The position numbers and the translations under genes were made by a program. A model generated the notes under the pieces. That model was not told the DNA's origin. It ran no database searches and saw only the letters and a program-made list of their open reading frames with translations. From Actinacidiphila glaucinigra (GTDB lineage: Bacteria; Actinomycetota; Actinomycetes; Streptomycetales; Streptomycetaceae), in assembly GCF_900188405.1 (NCBI RefSeq), contig NZ_FZOF01000011.1, positions 62,001 to 126,000 of the forward strand: DNA of 64,000 nt, in the 5' to 3' direction. This document shows, piece by piece, positions 25,717-34,568 of the stretch (its first letter is position 1; every line of letters starts with the position of its first letter).

Positions 25717-25893
25717 ACGCGCGCGGTTCCTGTGCATGTGCGGCGGACGGGCCGGGGCCGGTTCGCAGACGAACTCATTCGCCCCCATTGACCGGCGGCT
25801 CCGGCTGTCGGTAGTACGGCGACGACCGCAACCCGATGGATCACCCGTACGTCCGCACTGACGGAGCCGAGCCCACACCACCGAGAGGCGACC

Positions 25894-26124
25894 ATGTCGC
25901 ACCCCGCGGAACCCCTCGTCGAATACTGCTTCATCATCACCTTCAGCCATCGCGAGCAGGACCTGATGACCTTCTCCGGCACCTACACCCCCGCACCGGG
26001 AATGACCAGGCACGACGTCTACACCACCATCCGCGCCGATCATGTGCGGCAGTTGCCCTCACACATCCAGAGCAGCCACTACCAGGTCACCTACTTCTCA
26101 CTGGAACGCAACCAGCTGACCTGA
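25894..26124 (+). CDS. Small hypothetical protein (76 aa)
   Basis: MSHPAEPLVEYCFIITFSHR... is preceded by GAGAGGCGACC. The beta-alpha pattern, with TRHDVYTTIRADHVRQLP in the middle and aromatic YQVTYFSLERNQL at the end, suggests a compact single domain. No family recognised. Similar short proteins are frequent near Streptomyces regulatory genes, but nothing here shows its job. Confidence 0.7.
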   Translation: MSHPAEPLVEYCFIITFSHREQDLMTFSGTYTPAPGMTRHDVYTTIRADHVRQLPSHIQSSHYQVTYFSLERNQLT

Positions 26125-26385
26125 CCGGCTGTCCGCCCGCGCCAAGAGCAGGTCCCCCTGAGCAGCCCGGGCGCGCGAGCCGATTCCGTCCTACGATCGG
26201 CTGGACCGCGCTGCCGGGAAGGCGTGCGCTCGTGGGTGCGGACGTATCACTCGGCGATCACCCGAACGGGGCATCGGCGACCCTCGGCGCTGCGGGCTCC
26301 AGGTGACGTGTCCGGGGCGGACAACCGGTGGCCGCGCTCGTCCGTGACGCTCCCGAACCGATCGCGAGCGGCCAGGAGGAGACGC

Positions 26386-27030
26386 ATGAGCAGTGAGCAC
26401 GACACCGAGTACGCCGCCACCGCCGCACGGCTCGGTTGCGCGCCGCTGGTGGACGCGATGGGCCGCCTTCACCACCACCGCGCGCACATCGTCGCCCTGT
26501 CCAGCCCCGACCCCACCAAACCGCTCTTCGGGCCGGCCGTCACCCTTGCCTACCTGCCCTACCGGGACGACCTGCCGCAGACCGAGACCGGCTTCGGCAA
26601 GCTCTTCGATCAGGCGATCGGCGACGACCCGGCCGGGAAGGTCCTGGTGCTCTCCAGCGGCGGCTATCCGGACCTCTCCCATGCGGGCGGTACGAAACTG
26701 TCCCGGGTCGCTCGTCACGGGCTGGCCGGAGTGCTGGCGGACGGCAGGCTGCGGGACTTCGCCCAACTGAGCGACTACGGGTTCGCGACCTGGTGCCAGG
26801 GCGAGGCGACACGCTGGGGCGGCGACACCATCATGCCGTTCGCGGCGAACGTCGCGGTGCAGATCGCCGGTGTGTGCGTGACTCCCGGTGACTACGTCTT
26901 CGCCGACGCGGCGGGAGCAGTGGTCATTCCGCAGGCCAGTATCGAGCGGGTCCTGCAGGAGGCGGCCAGGATCGACGCCGAGGACGCCGAATCCGTCGCC
27001 CGGATCCTCGACGAGCACCCACCGCGCTAG
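26386..27030 (+). CDS. RraA-like aldolase-family protein
   Basis: A 214-aa protein of the RraA/HMG-aldolase fold. HGLAGVLADGRLRDFAQL carries the G-x-DGx-RD signature, with the Arg-Asp pair that binds the metal or pyruvate in aldolase members. The C-terminal GDYVFADAAGAVVIPQ is also diagnostic. Start ATG 26386 after AGGAGGAGACGC. Members either inhibit RNase E or act as 4-hydroxy-4-methyl-2-oxoglutarate aldolases; the Gly-rich segment before DGRLRD differs from the canonical aldolase, so activity is uncertain. Confidence 0.8.
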   Translation: MSSEHDTEYAATAARLGCAPLVDAMGRLHHHRAHIVALSSPDPTKPLFGPAVTLAYLPYRDDLPQTETGFGKLFDQAIGDDPAGKVLVLSSGGYPDLSHAGGTKLSRVARHGLAGVLADGRLRDFAQLSDYGFATWCQGEATRWGGDTIMPFAANVAVQIAGVCVTPGDYVFADAAGAVVIPQASIERVLQEAARIDAEDAESVARILDEHPPR

Positions 27031-27133
27031 CGGCGTCGGGTTGCCCTCGCATCGTGCGTGGGTGAGCCTCCTCAAGGAGGACATCGCTCCCGACCGGGCG
27101 TCCTCCGGACAGGACCCATGCTGGGAGGAACAG

Positions 27134-27874
27134 GTGACGGCCCACCCGACGAACGCCCCCGCGGCGCAGGTACCGCAGTTCGAAGGACTGCGCGCCATGT
27201 TCGTCAACACGACGCTGAAGCGCTCACCGGAGATCAGCAACACCGACGGACTCATCGACGTGAGCGCGGGCATCATGCGCGGGCACGGCGTGCAGGTGGA
27301 GACGGTCCGCGCGGTCGACCACGACATCGCGACGGGCGTCTGGCCGGACATGACGGAACACGGCTGGGCCAGTGACGCCTGGCCGGAACTGTACGAGCGG
27401 GTCCTGGCCGCGGACGTCCTCGTGCTGTGCGGGCCCATCTGGCTGGGTGACAACAGTTCGGTGATGAAGCGCGTCATCGAACGGCTCTACGGTTGCTCCA
27501 GCCTGCTCAACGACGCCGGGCAGTACGCCTATTACGGACGCGTCGGCGGCTGCCTGATCACCGGGAACGAGGACGGGATCAAGCACTGCGCCATGAACGT
27601 CCTCTACAGCCTCCAGCACCTCGGTTACACGATTCCCCCGCAGGCCGACGCCGGTTGGATCGGGGAGGCCGGACCCGGCCCCTCGTACCTCGACCCGGGC
27701 TCGGGCGGCCCGGAGAACGACTTCACCAACCGCAACACGACGTTCATGACCTACAACCTCCTGCACCTGGCGGCGATGCTGCGACGCGCGGGAGGATTCC
27801 CCGCATACGGCAACCAGCGCGCAGAGTGGGACGCCGGCTGCCGCCCCGACTTCCCGAACCCGGAACACCGATGA
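27134..27874 (+). CDS. Flavodoxin-family NAD(P)H-dependent oxidoreductase
   Basis: A 246-aa flavodoxin-fold protein. The FMN phosphate loop (FVNTTLKRSPEISNTD), the CGPIWLGDNSSVMKRVIER segment and the GGCLITGNEDG strand-loop match the NADPH-dependent FMN-reductase/WrbA-like group. The GTG start at 27134 follows GGGAGGA. It lies 103 bases after the RraA-like gene on the same strand and could share its transcript. Likely a soluble flavin-dependent reductase; substrate unknown. Confidence 0.85.
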   Translation: MTAHPTNAPAAQVPQFEGLRAMFVNTTLKRSPEISNTDGLIDVSAGIMRGHGVQVETVRAVDHDIATGVWPDMTEHGWASDAWPELYERVLAADVLVLCGPIWLGDNSSVMKRVIERLYGCSSLLNDAGQYAYYGRVGGCLITGNEDGIKHCAMNVLYSLQHLGYTIPPQADAGWIGEAGPGPSYLDPGSGGPENDFTNRNTTFMTYNLLHLAAMLRRAGGFPAYGNQRAEWDAGCRPDFPNPEHR

Positions 27875-27920
27875 CCGCGTGACCACCACCGGGTGGTGCG
27901 AGTCGCCCCGGGCCGGCCGG

Positions 27921-28808
27921 CTACGTACTCGGCTTGCCGTAGTCGAGTTCGAAGGCCGAGCGGTGTTCGTTGACGAACTCCTCGACCGTCGCGAGCGGCT
28001 GCCCGATGATGCGCGGGGCCGTGTCGGTGATTCCTGCCAGGCGGCCCTCCCGCTGGTCCAGGGTCACGGCCTCGAAGTGCTTGAGCTTCGCCATGTCAGC
28101 CCCGATGCCGAGCAGTTCGAGGAAGGTGGCCGGGGTGACCTGCTCGAACGGAAGGTCCTTGCCCAGCACCCTGCCGACCTCGGCCGCGAGCTCCTCATGG
28201 CTGTACTCGACAGGGCCGGTGAGGGCGTAGACCTGCCCACCGTGCTCCTCGGGCGAGGCGAAGATGCGGGCGGCGGTCAGTGCGATGTCCCGGCCGGCGA
28301 TCGGGGCGAAGCGGCTCTCCTTGTCGAACGGCATCACGTAGCGGCCGTAGCGGATCAGCCCGGAGATGTAGAGCAGCCACTGCATGAAGAACGTGACCCT
28401 GAGGTGAGTGGTGGGGACTCCCGACCACTCGAAGACCTGCTCGGAGAGCCAGTGGTTCTGCGTGGCCTTGCTGTGCGCGTGCGGCCGGGACTGGAAGTGC
28501 GACATGTTCACGATGAGCTCGAGGTTCTCCTCCCTGGCGGCCTGGGCGAACATCACCGCGGCCTCCACCAGTCCGTCGCCGATCGGGTAGTTGAAGTAGG
28601 CGCGCTGGACACCCTCCATGGCCTTGCGGACGTCGCGCAGGTTGAGCAGGTCGCCGAACACGACGTCGGCGCCCTTGTCCCGCAGTCGCTGGGCCCGCTC
28701 GTCGTCCGCGCGAACCATGGCGCGCACCTGGAAGCCTTCCCTCAGCAGGTAGTCGACCATCGGTCGACCGGTCTCGCCGTTGGCTGTCGTGATCAAAATC
28801 GTGGTCAT
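27921..28808 (-). CDS. NmrA-like NAD(P)-binding protein
   Basis: A 295-aa atypical SDR of the NmrA/azoreductase-like group. ILITTANGETGRPMVDYLL carries the glycine-rich loop; DVVFGDLLNLRDVRKAMEGV and HWLSEQVFEWSGVPTTHLR follow the NmrA pattern. The usual SDR Tyr-Lys pair is missing, so it may sense redox state or reduce quinones or azo dyes. An AATCTA inverted repeat lies about 220 bases upstream. Confidence 0.86.
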   Translation of the reverse strand: MTTILITTANGETGRPMVDYLLREGFQVRAMVRADDERAQRLRDKGADVVFGDLLNLRDVRKAMEGVQRAYFNYPIGDGLVEAAVMFAQAAREENLELIVNMSHFQSRPHAHSKATQNHWLSEQVFEWSGVPTTHLRVTFFMQWLLYISGLIRYGRYVMPFDKESRFAPIAGRDIALTAARIFASPEEHGGQVYALTGPVEYSHEELAAEVGRVLGKDLPFEQVTPATFLELLGIGADMAKLKHFEAVTLDQREGRLAGITDTAPRIIGQPLATVEEFVNEHRSAFELDYGKPST

Positions 28809-29435
28809 CGACTCTTTCTTCTCTGCTCGCTGGTGTTGCCGGTGCGGGGGGCCTGGGCCTTCGGCCCGGACAGCGGGACCGCGGATGCGGACGGGACGCG
28901 GGGCCACTGCGTCACCCACGGACAAGGGGCCCGGCAGCTCCGCGGATGGTGCCCGTCCGCACAGCGACTGTGTACGTCCGTCGGCGCACCGCGGGCATCC
29001 CTGTCGGGATCGGACCACACCCTCACATAGATTACATAAGGAATCTAAAATGGCAAGCATCGCCACGTCGGAAGACGGACAGCGGTGCACAGGTCAGCCG
29101 CTCACGGCAAAGTCTGTTCCTGCCGTGAAGGGACGGCTTCGGCGTCGGGGGCGCCCGGGTCGTATCCGTAGGTCCAGCCGTTGGCGATCAGAGGGTCTTC
29201 GCCGGCATGGCGCGCGTCGCGCTCACGCTGTTCGGGCCCGTGGGCGAGGGGCAGGGGCTCGCGGTCCAGGAGGGCCCACCGGCCGGGCTCCCAACGCGGG
29301 TGCCCACGGCGGCGCTCAGCTGGGCTCCTCAGGCCTCGCTGAGCAACACAAGACCGGCGTTCGTTTGGCTGATGCGAGCCGTATCCCAAAGCGCCGGACG
29401 GTCCGGACAGGATGACACGTAGCGCGGTGGGCCCG
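28809..29435. other. Gene-poor region with an inverted repeat
   Basis: No complete gene is supported in these 627 bases. TAGATT-acataagg-AATCTA (29028-29047) is a perfect 6-bp inverted repeat in an AT-rich patch. Similar TAGATT-type sites precede azoreductase-like genes controlled by HxlR regulators, but no HxlR gene is present. A short minus-strand stretch (GEDPLIANGWTYGYDPGAP, about 29130-29190) looks protein-like without a valid start and may be a gene remnant. Confidence 0.5.
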
Positions 29436-30032
29436 TCAGTTCACGGAGCGAGGCAGCACGGCGAGGGCAGTCTGGGCGATGTCCTTCAGCGTCTCCGGCT
29501 TCGCCCCGGCCTTGCCCAGCGCTTCTATGCCGCGCAGGACGGCGAGCACCAGCGCAGCCAGCTTTCCGGGATCCACGTTCGCGGCGATGTCGCCGTTGCG
29601 CTGGCAGGCGGCGATATCGTCCTCGAGTAGCGTGCGCAGTGCCTCGATGGTCGCGTGCGCCCGCTTGGCCACCGTCTCGTCGTGTTCGGCCAGCTCCGCG
29701 GCACCCTTGGCCAGCAGGCATCCGCGGTGCGCGGTGTCCGCGGCAGTGGCCGCGGCCACCAAGTGGACGTGGGCGGACAGCCGCGCGTACGCGTCCTTGT
29801 CGTCGCCGCGCAACTGCCGGCCCGTGGCATCGACGACAGCGGCACAGTAATCGTCGAACAGTCGACGGAACAGCTCCTGCTTTCCGCCGAACGCGCCGTA
29901 CAGGCTGCCCTTGCCAAGGCCTGTTGCCGCGGCGACGTCTTCCATGCGCGTGGCGGCGAACCCACCGGACCAGAACAGATCACGGGCGATGTCCAGTACC
30001 TGCTGCTCGTCGAACTTCCGAGGTCGCGCCAT
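29436..30032 (-). CDS. TetR/AcrR family regulator
   Basis: A 198-aa repressor starting MARPRKFDEQQVLDIARDLF. The HTH is AATRMEDVAAATGLGKGSLYGAF (about residues 24-46). The C-terminal domain contains HRGCLLAKGAAELAEHD, a segment seen in TetR proteins next to SDR and alkene reductases; its Cys could sense electrophiles. It is divergent from the SDR at 30372 across a 340-base gap that holds long inverted repeats, so it probably controls both genes. Confidence 0.9.
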   Translation of the reverse strand: MARPRKFDEQQVLDIARDLFWSGGFAATRMEDVAAATGLGKGSLYGAFGGKQELFRRLFDDYCAAVVDATGRQLRGDDKDAYARLSAHVHLVAAATAADTAHRGCLLAKGAAELAEHDETVAKRAHATIEALRTLLEDDIAACQRNGDIAANVDPGKLAALVLAVLRGIEALGKAGAKPETLKDIAQTALAVLPRSVN

Positions 30033-30048
30033 GACGAGCAGCCTACAC

Positions 30049-30105
30049 GTTTCTTGACTCTCCCGTCCATAACGGTCAGCTTTATGGACGAAGGAGTCAA
30101 GAAAC
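30049..30105. promoter_or_regulatory. Long inverted-repeat operator of the TetR/SDR pair
   Basis: Arms 30049-30072 and 30082-30105 are 24 bases each and match except for a 4-base patch: GTTTCTTGACTC....GTCCATAA. A related half, TTGACTCATCCGTCCA, occurs again at 30246-30261, and CGTATCGTCCATAAC at 30278-30292 near the SDR. Three related sites across one divergent promoter suggest cooperative repression by the neighbouring TetR (inference). The remaining gap to 30371 has no gene. Confidence 0.78.
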
Positions 30106-30371
30106 AAGGGTGGGGATGTCGTGACGGCGGGGCAAGGTGGCGGTCGCCGCCGAGATCAGCAGCGGCATCGGAAAAGCGTGCATGCCCCGTGGATGTGATG
30201 GCTTGACGACGGTGCGTACCGGGGAGTGGGGCGGGTCACAGTTTTTGACTCATCCGTCCAGTATTGAGTTTTTTACCGTATCGTCCATAACGAGCCCGCC
30301 GGATCAGGCGCGGGTCTGACGCAGAGCAACGGCCGCGGAGTGCAGACCTCCGCCGAAAAGGAGCCTTGACC

Positions 30372-31121
30372 ATGGGACAGCTCGACGGCAAGACAGCCAT
30401 CATCACTGGGGGTAACAGCGGGATCGGGCTGGCCACCGCCAAGCGGTTCGCTGCCGAGGGCGCGCATGTGTTCATCACGGGTCGACGCCAGGAGGCGCTC
30501 GACGCCGCGCTGGCTGAGATCGGGCCGAATGCCACTGCCGTTCGCGGTGACGTCTCCGATCTTGACGACATCGACCGCCTCTACGCCGCCGTCGCCGAGC
30601 AGGGCCGTCGTATCGACGTGCTGTTCGCCAACGCCGGCGGCGGCGAATTCTCCACCTTGGAAGACGTCACCGAGAAGCACTTCGACTCGACCTTCGGTAT
30701 CAACGTGAGGGGTACGCTCTTCACGGTCCAAAAGGCGCTTCCTCTGCTGAACGAGGCCGCTTCGGTCATCCTCACGGGATCCACCGCCGCCACCTCGGGC
30801 GGCGAGGCCTTCGGCGTCTACGCCGCCTCCAAGGCCGCCATCCGCAGCTTCTCCCGCACGTGGGCCAATGAGCTCAAGAGCCGGAAAATCCGGGTGAACA
30901 CCCTCGTCCCGGGTCCGATCGAGACGCCCGGCAACTCCGGACTGGCTCCCAATGATGCAGAGGCCGCCAAGCTCTGGGACTTCTTCGCCAGCCAGGTGCC
31001 GCTTGGCCGGATGGGTCGCCCTGAGGAGGCCGCTGCGGCGGCACTCTTCCTCGCCAGCGATCAGAGCAGCTTCATCACGGGAACCGAGCTCTTCGTCGAC
31101 GGCGGTATCAACCAGGTCTGA
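30372..31121 (+). CDS. Short-chain dehydrogenase/reductase
   Basis: A 249-aa classical SDR: AIITGGNSGIGLATAKRF, ANAGGG, TGSTAATSG with the catalytic Ser, YAASKAAIRSF (YxxxK) and the C-terminal ASDQSSFITGTELFVDGG. Start ATG 30372, with AAAAGGAG upstream; a TTG two codons earlier is less likely. Probably induced through the divergent TetR. This SDR type with this regulator type is a common Streptomyces electrophile- or xenobiotic-response pair; the substrate is not defined. Confidence 0.91.
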   Translation: MGQLDGKTAIITGGNSGIGLATAKRFAAEGAHVFITGRRQEALDAALAEIGPNATAVRGDVSDLDDIDRLYAAVAEQGRRIDVLFANAGGGEFSTLEDVTEKHFDSTFGINVRGTLFTVQKALPLLNEAASVILTGSTAATSGGEAFGVYAASKAAIRSFSRTWANELKSRKIRVNTLVPGPIETPGNSGLAPNDAEAAKLWDFFASQVPLGRMGRPEEAAAAALFLASDQSSFITGTELFVDGGINQV

Positions 31122-31186
31122 TCGCCCTCGTCGGGACAGCAGGCCGGCCCGAGGCGGCAACCGCAGTTCACCATGGAGAACCGGGT

Positions 31187-32656
31187 CTAAGCAGCGCCTG
31201 CGCCCTCACCGCAGTGGCCGGCCAGTGCCTGCCTGATCTGCTCGGCCCGGCGGTGCGGGGACTGCTCGGACGAGGCCCACGCAATGTAGGCGTCCGGTCT
31301 GACCAGTACGGACTTGCTGGTCAGGCCGGCTGGGGTGACGCACTCCACCGCGTCGGCCCAGACTTCGGTCACCGAAGAAGAGAGTGCTGCGTCCGCCGGT
31401 GTGACCAGTACGAACCGGCGGCCGCGCAGCGCCTCGTACAGGCGTCGCCCGTCGCTGAGGAGGACATCCGGCGCCCGTTTCCCCGTGAGCGGGTGCGCGC
31501 CGGCCGGGGCGCCGTAGGCGATGTCGATTCCGGACATCGCCCGCCCCAGCCGCCGGGCCACCGGCGGGAGACGCAGGACGGTCCGGGCGGTGATGTCCCG
31601 GAAGCCGCGGAACGCCCGAGGAGTGGTCAGTACACCACGTAGCAGCGCACCGCTCAGGCGCAGGACTCTGCGCCCGACAGGATGTCTTTCGGCCTCGTAA
31701 GTGTCGAGCAGGGCTTCGCGGGCATGGCCGTGAAGTACGGCAGCCAGTTTCCAGCCCAAGTTCGCAGAATCCTGAATGCTGGTGTTCATGCCCATGCCCC
31801 CGGCGGGGGAGTGCACGTGCGCCGCGTCACCGACGAGGAAGACCCTGCCTACGCGGTAGTGCGGCGCCTGCCGCTCATCGCTGTGGAATCGTGATATCCA
31901 GCGCGGGTCGTGCATGCCGAAGTCGCTGCCGAGCGCCCTGCGGGCGACGGCACGGATCTCCTCCAGATCGACCGGTGCGCTGTCCGGCATCTCATGCCGG
32001 CGATTCCACGCCATGATGCGGAACCATCCGTCGCCGAACGGTACGAGTATCGCGAAGGCGTCGCCCACTGCCCCTACGGTCGGGGGCTTTTTCGGGGGAT
32101 CGGCCAACCGGACATCGGCGAGCATCATCGACCGCACCGCGGAGCGGCCGGGGAACGGCAGGCCGAGCGATCGGCGTACCAAGCTGCTTCTTCCATCGGC
32201 GCCCACGACGTACGCCGCGCGCAGGGTCCGGGAGGAGCCGTCCGCCGCCCGGACCCGAACGTCAACACCGGTTGCGTCTTGCGCAAGCCCGAGAGCCTCC
32301 CAGCCTTCCCGAATGTCGGCACCTCGGGAAAGGGCCCGCGCACGGAGTACTTGCTCGGTGTGGTACTGCGGAGTCACCAGTACATGCGGGTACCGGGTTG
32401 GCAACCGCGACAGATCGATCTGCAAGAACTGGAGAACCGGGTTGCGGATACCGGTCGCAAGCAGCTGGTCGGCGACACCACGGGCGTCCAGTTGCTCCAT
32501 CGTGCGGGCGTGGACTGCAAACGCCCGGGTGAGCTGCGATTCCTGTGTGCGGCGTTCGATGACGGTACACCTGACACCGGCCTCCGCCAGATCACCCGCC
32601 AGCAACAGCCCCGATGGGCCCGCTCCTACGATCAATACCTGGTTGTCGGAGCTCAT
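31187..32656 (-). CDS. FAD-dependent aromatic-ring monooxygenase
   Basis: A 489-aa class A flavoprotein hydroxylase. VLIVGAGPSGLLLAGDLAEA is the GxGxxG dinucleotide motif, VGADGRSSLVR the DG motif and FLVGDAAHVHSPAGGMGMNT the GD motif with the flavin-ribityl site. A C-terminal thioredoxin-like extension (ADAALSSSVTEVW, FVLVTPAD) is typical of polyketide and phenol hydroxylases such as the PgaE and MhpA groups. GGAGGGGATCAC precedes the ATG. Likely acts on an aromatic polyketide or phenol; no biosynthetic cluster surrounds it. Confidence 0.91.
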   Translation of the reverse strand: MSSDNQVLIVGAGPSGLLLAGDLAEAGVRCTVIERRTQESQLTRAFAVHARTMEQLDARGVADQLLATGIRNPVLQFLQIDLSRLPTRYPHVLVTPQYHTEQVLRARALSRGADIREGWEALGLAQDATGVDVRVRAADGSSRTLRAAYVVGADGRSSLVRRSLGLPFPGRSAVRSMMLADVRLADPPKKPPTVGAVGDAFAILVPFGDGWFRIMAWNRRHEMPDSAPVDLEEIRAVARRALGSDFGMHDPRWISRFHSDERQAPHYRVGRVFLVGDAAHVHSPAGGMGMNTSIQDSANLGWKLAAVLHGHAREALLDTYEAERHPVGRRVLRLSGALLRGVLTTPRAFRGFRDITARTVLRLPPVARRLGRAMSGIDIAYGAPAGAHPLTGKRAPDVLLSDGRRLYEALRGRRFVLVTPADAALSSSVTEVWADAVECVTPAGLTSKSVLVRPDAYIAWASSEQSPHRRAEQIRQALAGHCGEGAGAA

Positions 32657-33336
32657 GTGATCCCCTCCAGGGTTGCCGGGGCCACGGTGGTGAGTGGGTC
32701 GGAGAGCTGGTTCTCGGCTTTGGCCCGCCCGTCCGGCCAGATGACCGGTAAGTCGCCGTCCCTGACCAGCCCCAGCCCCACCGTACATACGGTACCGCCG
32801 GCCCAGGGCCTGCGCGCGGCGTCCCGGCACGGGTTGCCCTTGTCACCGTTCGGAAGACGGAGACTTACGGGACCCCGGCTCGAGTCGGAGCCGGCACGGG
32901 CAGACGATCGCTGTTGTACCCCCAAAGAACTCGGCTGCCGCCGTGCGCCACATATTCGGGAGTAACACATCTTGGCGCACTCGGCCGACCACCGAGCAGA
33001 TGCCGCGGCCACATGGATGGATGCCGACTCGGATGAACTGCTGTTTTGCAGGCGGATGCGCCGGTGTGTGGGGATGCGTTGACCACCGGCAGCCCCGAAC
33101 TCCTCCGGAGCCGTATCAGTTCGCACCCTCATAGCCACGGAACAGCATCAGCTGCTGCCCCCCATCAGCTGCACCACCGTCGTCAGCTGAGCCGTCCGGA
33201 CGCTCTGGTACAGCAGCCTGACCAGGTCGAAGAGGGCGGCGGTGGCCATCGTCCAACGCACTGCGAAAAGCCAGCCATTGAGCCGTCTCCCGCGCGGGCC
33301 TTAGGGCAGAGGGCACCACCAACGACCTACTCACAG
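32657..33336. other. Region of coding remnants upstream of the monooxygenase
   Basis: A minus-strand frame ends TVCTVGLGLVRDGDLPVIWP... and stops in an ATGA overlap with the monooxygenase start. It looks like the C-terminus of a once-coupled gene whose front part has lost coding character by about 32,830. A second short minus frame near 33,150-33,260 (MATAALFDLVRLLYQSVR) is similar. No full gene is supported in these 680 bases. Confidence 0.4.
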
Positions 33337-34089
33337 TCAGCTCGCAAGCCCGATCACCAGCCACATCAGCAGAGCCCCGGCCACCGTGAACAAAAGAGTC
33401 GCCTTGGAGGGATGCGGACTGTGAGCCTCCGGCAATATGTCGGACGTCGCAAGGTAAAGCAAGAAGCCGGCGAAGAACCCGAGATACAGACCCAGCAACC
33501 CCGTCGGTATCGTGAACCCCAAAGTGATCGCCGCCCCGGCCACCGGGGCCACTGCGTCGGCTACGAGCAGTAGTTGAGCCCGGCGCCGGGCATTTCCGTA
33601 CAGCCTGGTGATCGTGTAGGTGTTGAAGCCGTCGGCGAAGTCATGGGAGATCACCGCGATGGCAACGACGATGCCCAACGTATTGCCAGCCTGATAGGCG
33701 GCGCCGATGGCGAACCCGTCGATCACGCTGTGTCCCACAAGTGCTGAGGCGGCGGTAAGACCGATTCCCTCCGCCGATTCCTGCGTATGCCCGAAAGCGT
33801 GGGAGTGCGGGGCGTACTCGCTCTCGTGGGCGCGATGGATGGCGACCCCTCGCTCCACCACGTGCAGAGTAAGGAACCCCGCAACGAACATCAGCAATGC
33901 TGCGGGAACCCCGAAAACGTGCCGCGGCTGAGCGGTCAGCGCATCGGGAAGCAGGTCGAAGCCGATGACGCCGAGCATGAGCCCGGCGGCCAGACCGAGC
34001 ACCAGATGACGGCGGTCGCCAACCCGCTGTGCGACGACACCACCGATAAGAGTCATGATCATGGCGCACACGGCTATCAGAACCGGCAT
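33337..34089 (-). CDS. ZIP-family divalent metal transporter
   Basis: A 250-aa polytopic membrane protein of the ZIP/ZupT family with about eight hydrophobic segments. The two metal-site helices are clear: HSVIDGFAIGAAY and ISHDFADGFNTYTI. A His-rich cytoplasmic loop (HRAHESEYAPHSHAFGHTQE) between segments 3 and 4 should bind zinc. I start it at MPVLIAVCAM (34089); a longer frame upstream runs into the IS3 relic. Imports Zn or a similar ion, or acts as a bidirectional carrier. Confidence 0.9.
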   Translation of the reverse strand: MPVLIAVCAMIMTLIGGVVAQRVGDRRHLVLGLAAGLMLGVIGFDLLPDALTAQPRHVFGVPAALLMFVAGFLTLHVVERGVAIHRAHESEYAPHSHAFGHTQESAEGIGLTAASALVGHSVIDGFAIGAAYQAGNTLGIVVAIAVISHDFADGFNTYTITRLYGNARRRAQLLLVADAVAPVAGAAITLGFTIPTGLLGLYLGFFAGFLLYLATSDILPEAHSPHPSKATLLFTVAGALLMWLVIGLAS

Positions 34090-34192
34090 GAAACAATTTT
34101 CCGCGACGTCGTGAGGGGTTGCTACTCGGGCCTTGACCCCTGATCTCGGACACACAAGACACTGGGTCTGAGGATCCGAGAACGGACATCTC

Positions 34193-34440
34193 GTGGTCAT
34201 GAAAAACTATCCGCCGCCGTTCAAGGACGACGCGGTCGCGCTTTACCGGCCGCGGCCCCAGGCGACGATCCGGCAGGTCGCTGCCGACCTGCGGATCAAT
34301 TCAGAGATCTGCGGAACTGGGTCCGGGCGGCCGGAGCGAGCCGGCCCCGGGTGAAGGTGCCCGCCGAGCCGCCAATGCAGTTGGAGGCGGAGAAGGTCGC
34401 TCTACGTGCCGCTCAAGACCAGCACGTCCGAAGGACTCAG
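34193..34440 (+). pseudogene. IS3-type OrfA transposase relic
   Basis: From GTG 34193 the frame reads MKNYPPPFKDDAVALYRPRP then ATIRQVAADLRINSE, the N-terminal HTH of IS3-family OrfA. After AATTCAGAG the frame shifts and continues LRNWVRAAGASRPRVKVPAE, then fades near 34,440 (LEAEKVALRA). OrfB is absent. The DNA to 34,568 has no gene I recognise. Confidence 0.78.
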
Positions 34441-34568
34441 CTCGCAGGACTACTTCGAGATCCGCGACGTGCGATATCGCGCGATCCAGGCCGGTCTTGC
34501 GGGCCGTCTCGATCAGCAGCAGGGCGCTGCTGCGCGAGGCGGGCCTCGATCGGCGCCGGGGCGCGTGG

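Noticed and set aside
24699..25814. 371-codon plus frame overlapping the SDR at 24775
   Set aside because: Arg/Pro/Gly shadow, while the SDR frame has every catalytic motif.
28780..29415. Plus-strand regulator gene divergent from the NmrA-like gene
   Set aside because: The frame is Arg-rich without an HTH, so the expected HxlR regulator is not there.
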